From positions 1-5,566 of the forward strand of contig JAKAQB010000143.1 in assembly GCA_021811865.1 (NCBI GenBank): 5,566 nucleotides of DNA. The letters are read 5' to 3'. The notes under the pieces were generated by a model, which was not told where the DNA came from, did no database searches, and saw only the letters and a program-made list of their open reading frames with translations. A program made the position numbers and the translations under genes. The DNA comes from Actinomycetes bacterium. GTDB lineage: Bacteria; Actinomycetota; Acidimicrobiia; Acidimicrobiales; Palsa-688. Positions within the stretch are counted from its first letter, which is position 1; each line of letters starts with the position of its first letter. This document shows positions 5,393 through 5,566 of the stretch, one piece after another.

Positions 5393-5566
5393 ATGGCGGT
5401 ACTGGGCGACGTCCTCGACGAGCTGATCGACACCCACGTCGTCGACGCGGGGGACCTGGCTCAGATCACGGGTGCCACCTCGCGCAGCGTGAGCCGCTGG
5501 ACGAGCGCCAAGGCGATGCCCCGGCGTGACGCCGAGGACCGGCTCTTGGAGCTCAAGGCCGTGGTG
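5393..5566 (+). CDS. Xre/MbcA/ParS-type antitoxin, N-terminal 58 codons (3' end outside window)
   Basis: This is the start of a DNA-binding antitoxin of the type II family whose members carry an Xre-like helix-turn-helix followed by the MbcA/ParS (DUF2384) toxin-binding domain; the usual partner is a RES-domain toxin that degrades NAD+. The visible part, MAVLGDVLDELID then DLAQITGATSRSVSRWTSAK and RRDAEDRLLELKAVV, matches the N-terminal helix-turn-helix half, with the recognition helix near residues 29-38. The toxin-binding half and the toxin would lie to the right. The start has a strong ribosome binding site, AAGGAGAG, a few bases before ATG 5393; the in-frame GTG at 5390 would add one codon. 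Upstream repeats suggest autoregulation. The family call rests on the N-terminal half only, so a different Xre regulator remains possible. Confidence 0.75.
   Translation, partial: MAVLGDVLDELIDTHVVDAGDLAQITGATSRSVSRWTSAKAMPRRDAEDRLLELKAVV

Noticed and set aside
5000..5437. 145-codon minus-strand frame
   Set aside because: It overlaps the antitoxin start and its promoter in antisense and has no domain signature.
1..5566. CRISPR arrays, tRNA or rRNA genes, att sites
   Set aside because: No regularly spaced repeats, cloverleaf or conserved rRNA sequence seen on either strand.

Overview
The window is high-GC DNA with the codon bias (G or C in third positions), GTG starts and gene families of an actinobacterium; the species cannot be named from it. 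It looks like an accessory or former mobile region. Intact metabolic and regulatory genes sit between remnants of mobile elements, and several reading frames are broken.

Left part (1-926): the last 38 codons of an IS30-family transposase enter from the left edge. They run directly into the 5' piece of an unrecognised minus-strand gene that seems to be cut by the element. Next comes an intact minus-strand DJ-1/PfpI protein very like isonitrile hydratase, with its Cys nucleophile, Asp and ATTHW motif all present.

Middle part (927-3223): about 500 bp without a convincing gene, but with a 15-bp tandem repeat, precede a PaiB-family FMN-binding regulator. PaiB is intact except for a frameshift in the last ~20 codons. 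After about 430 bp of unassigned sequence comes the C-terminal half of a replication-relaxation family protein, a plasmid/ICE hallmark, which is also frameshifted and lacks its N-terminal half. Frame 1 happens to stay open across both broken genes up to 3099, so an automatic caller could join them into one false gene.

Right part (3224-5566): a TetR repressor (minus) and a pyridoxamine 5'-phosphate oxidase-like flavoprotein (plus) diverge from a 136-bp spacer. The spacer holds two copies of a 14-bp palindrome (GTACCG-NN-CGKTAC), each over a probable -10 box. The plus promoter places its start site at the GTG start codon, so the flavoprotein mRNA is probably leaderless. About 550 bp of mostly unassigned, less GC-biased DNA follow. 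The window then ends inside the first 58 codons of an Xre/MbcA/ParS-type antitoxin with a strong ribosome binding site and a palindrome in its promoter; its toxin partner should lie just to the right.

The best-supported functional unit is the self-contained TetR/flavoprotein switch. Two FMN split-barrel proteins and one DJ-1 protein in so short a stretch hint at redox or small-molecule detoxification, but nothing in the sequence joins them into one pathway.
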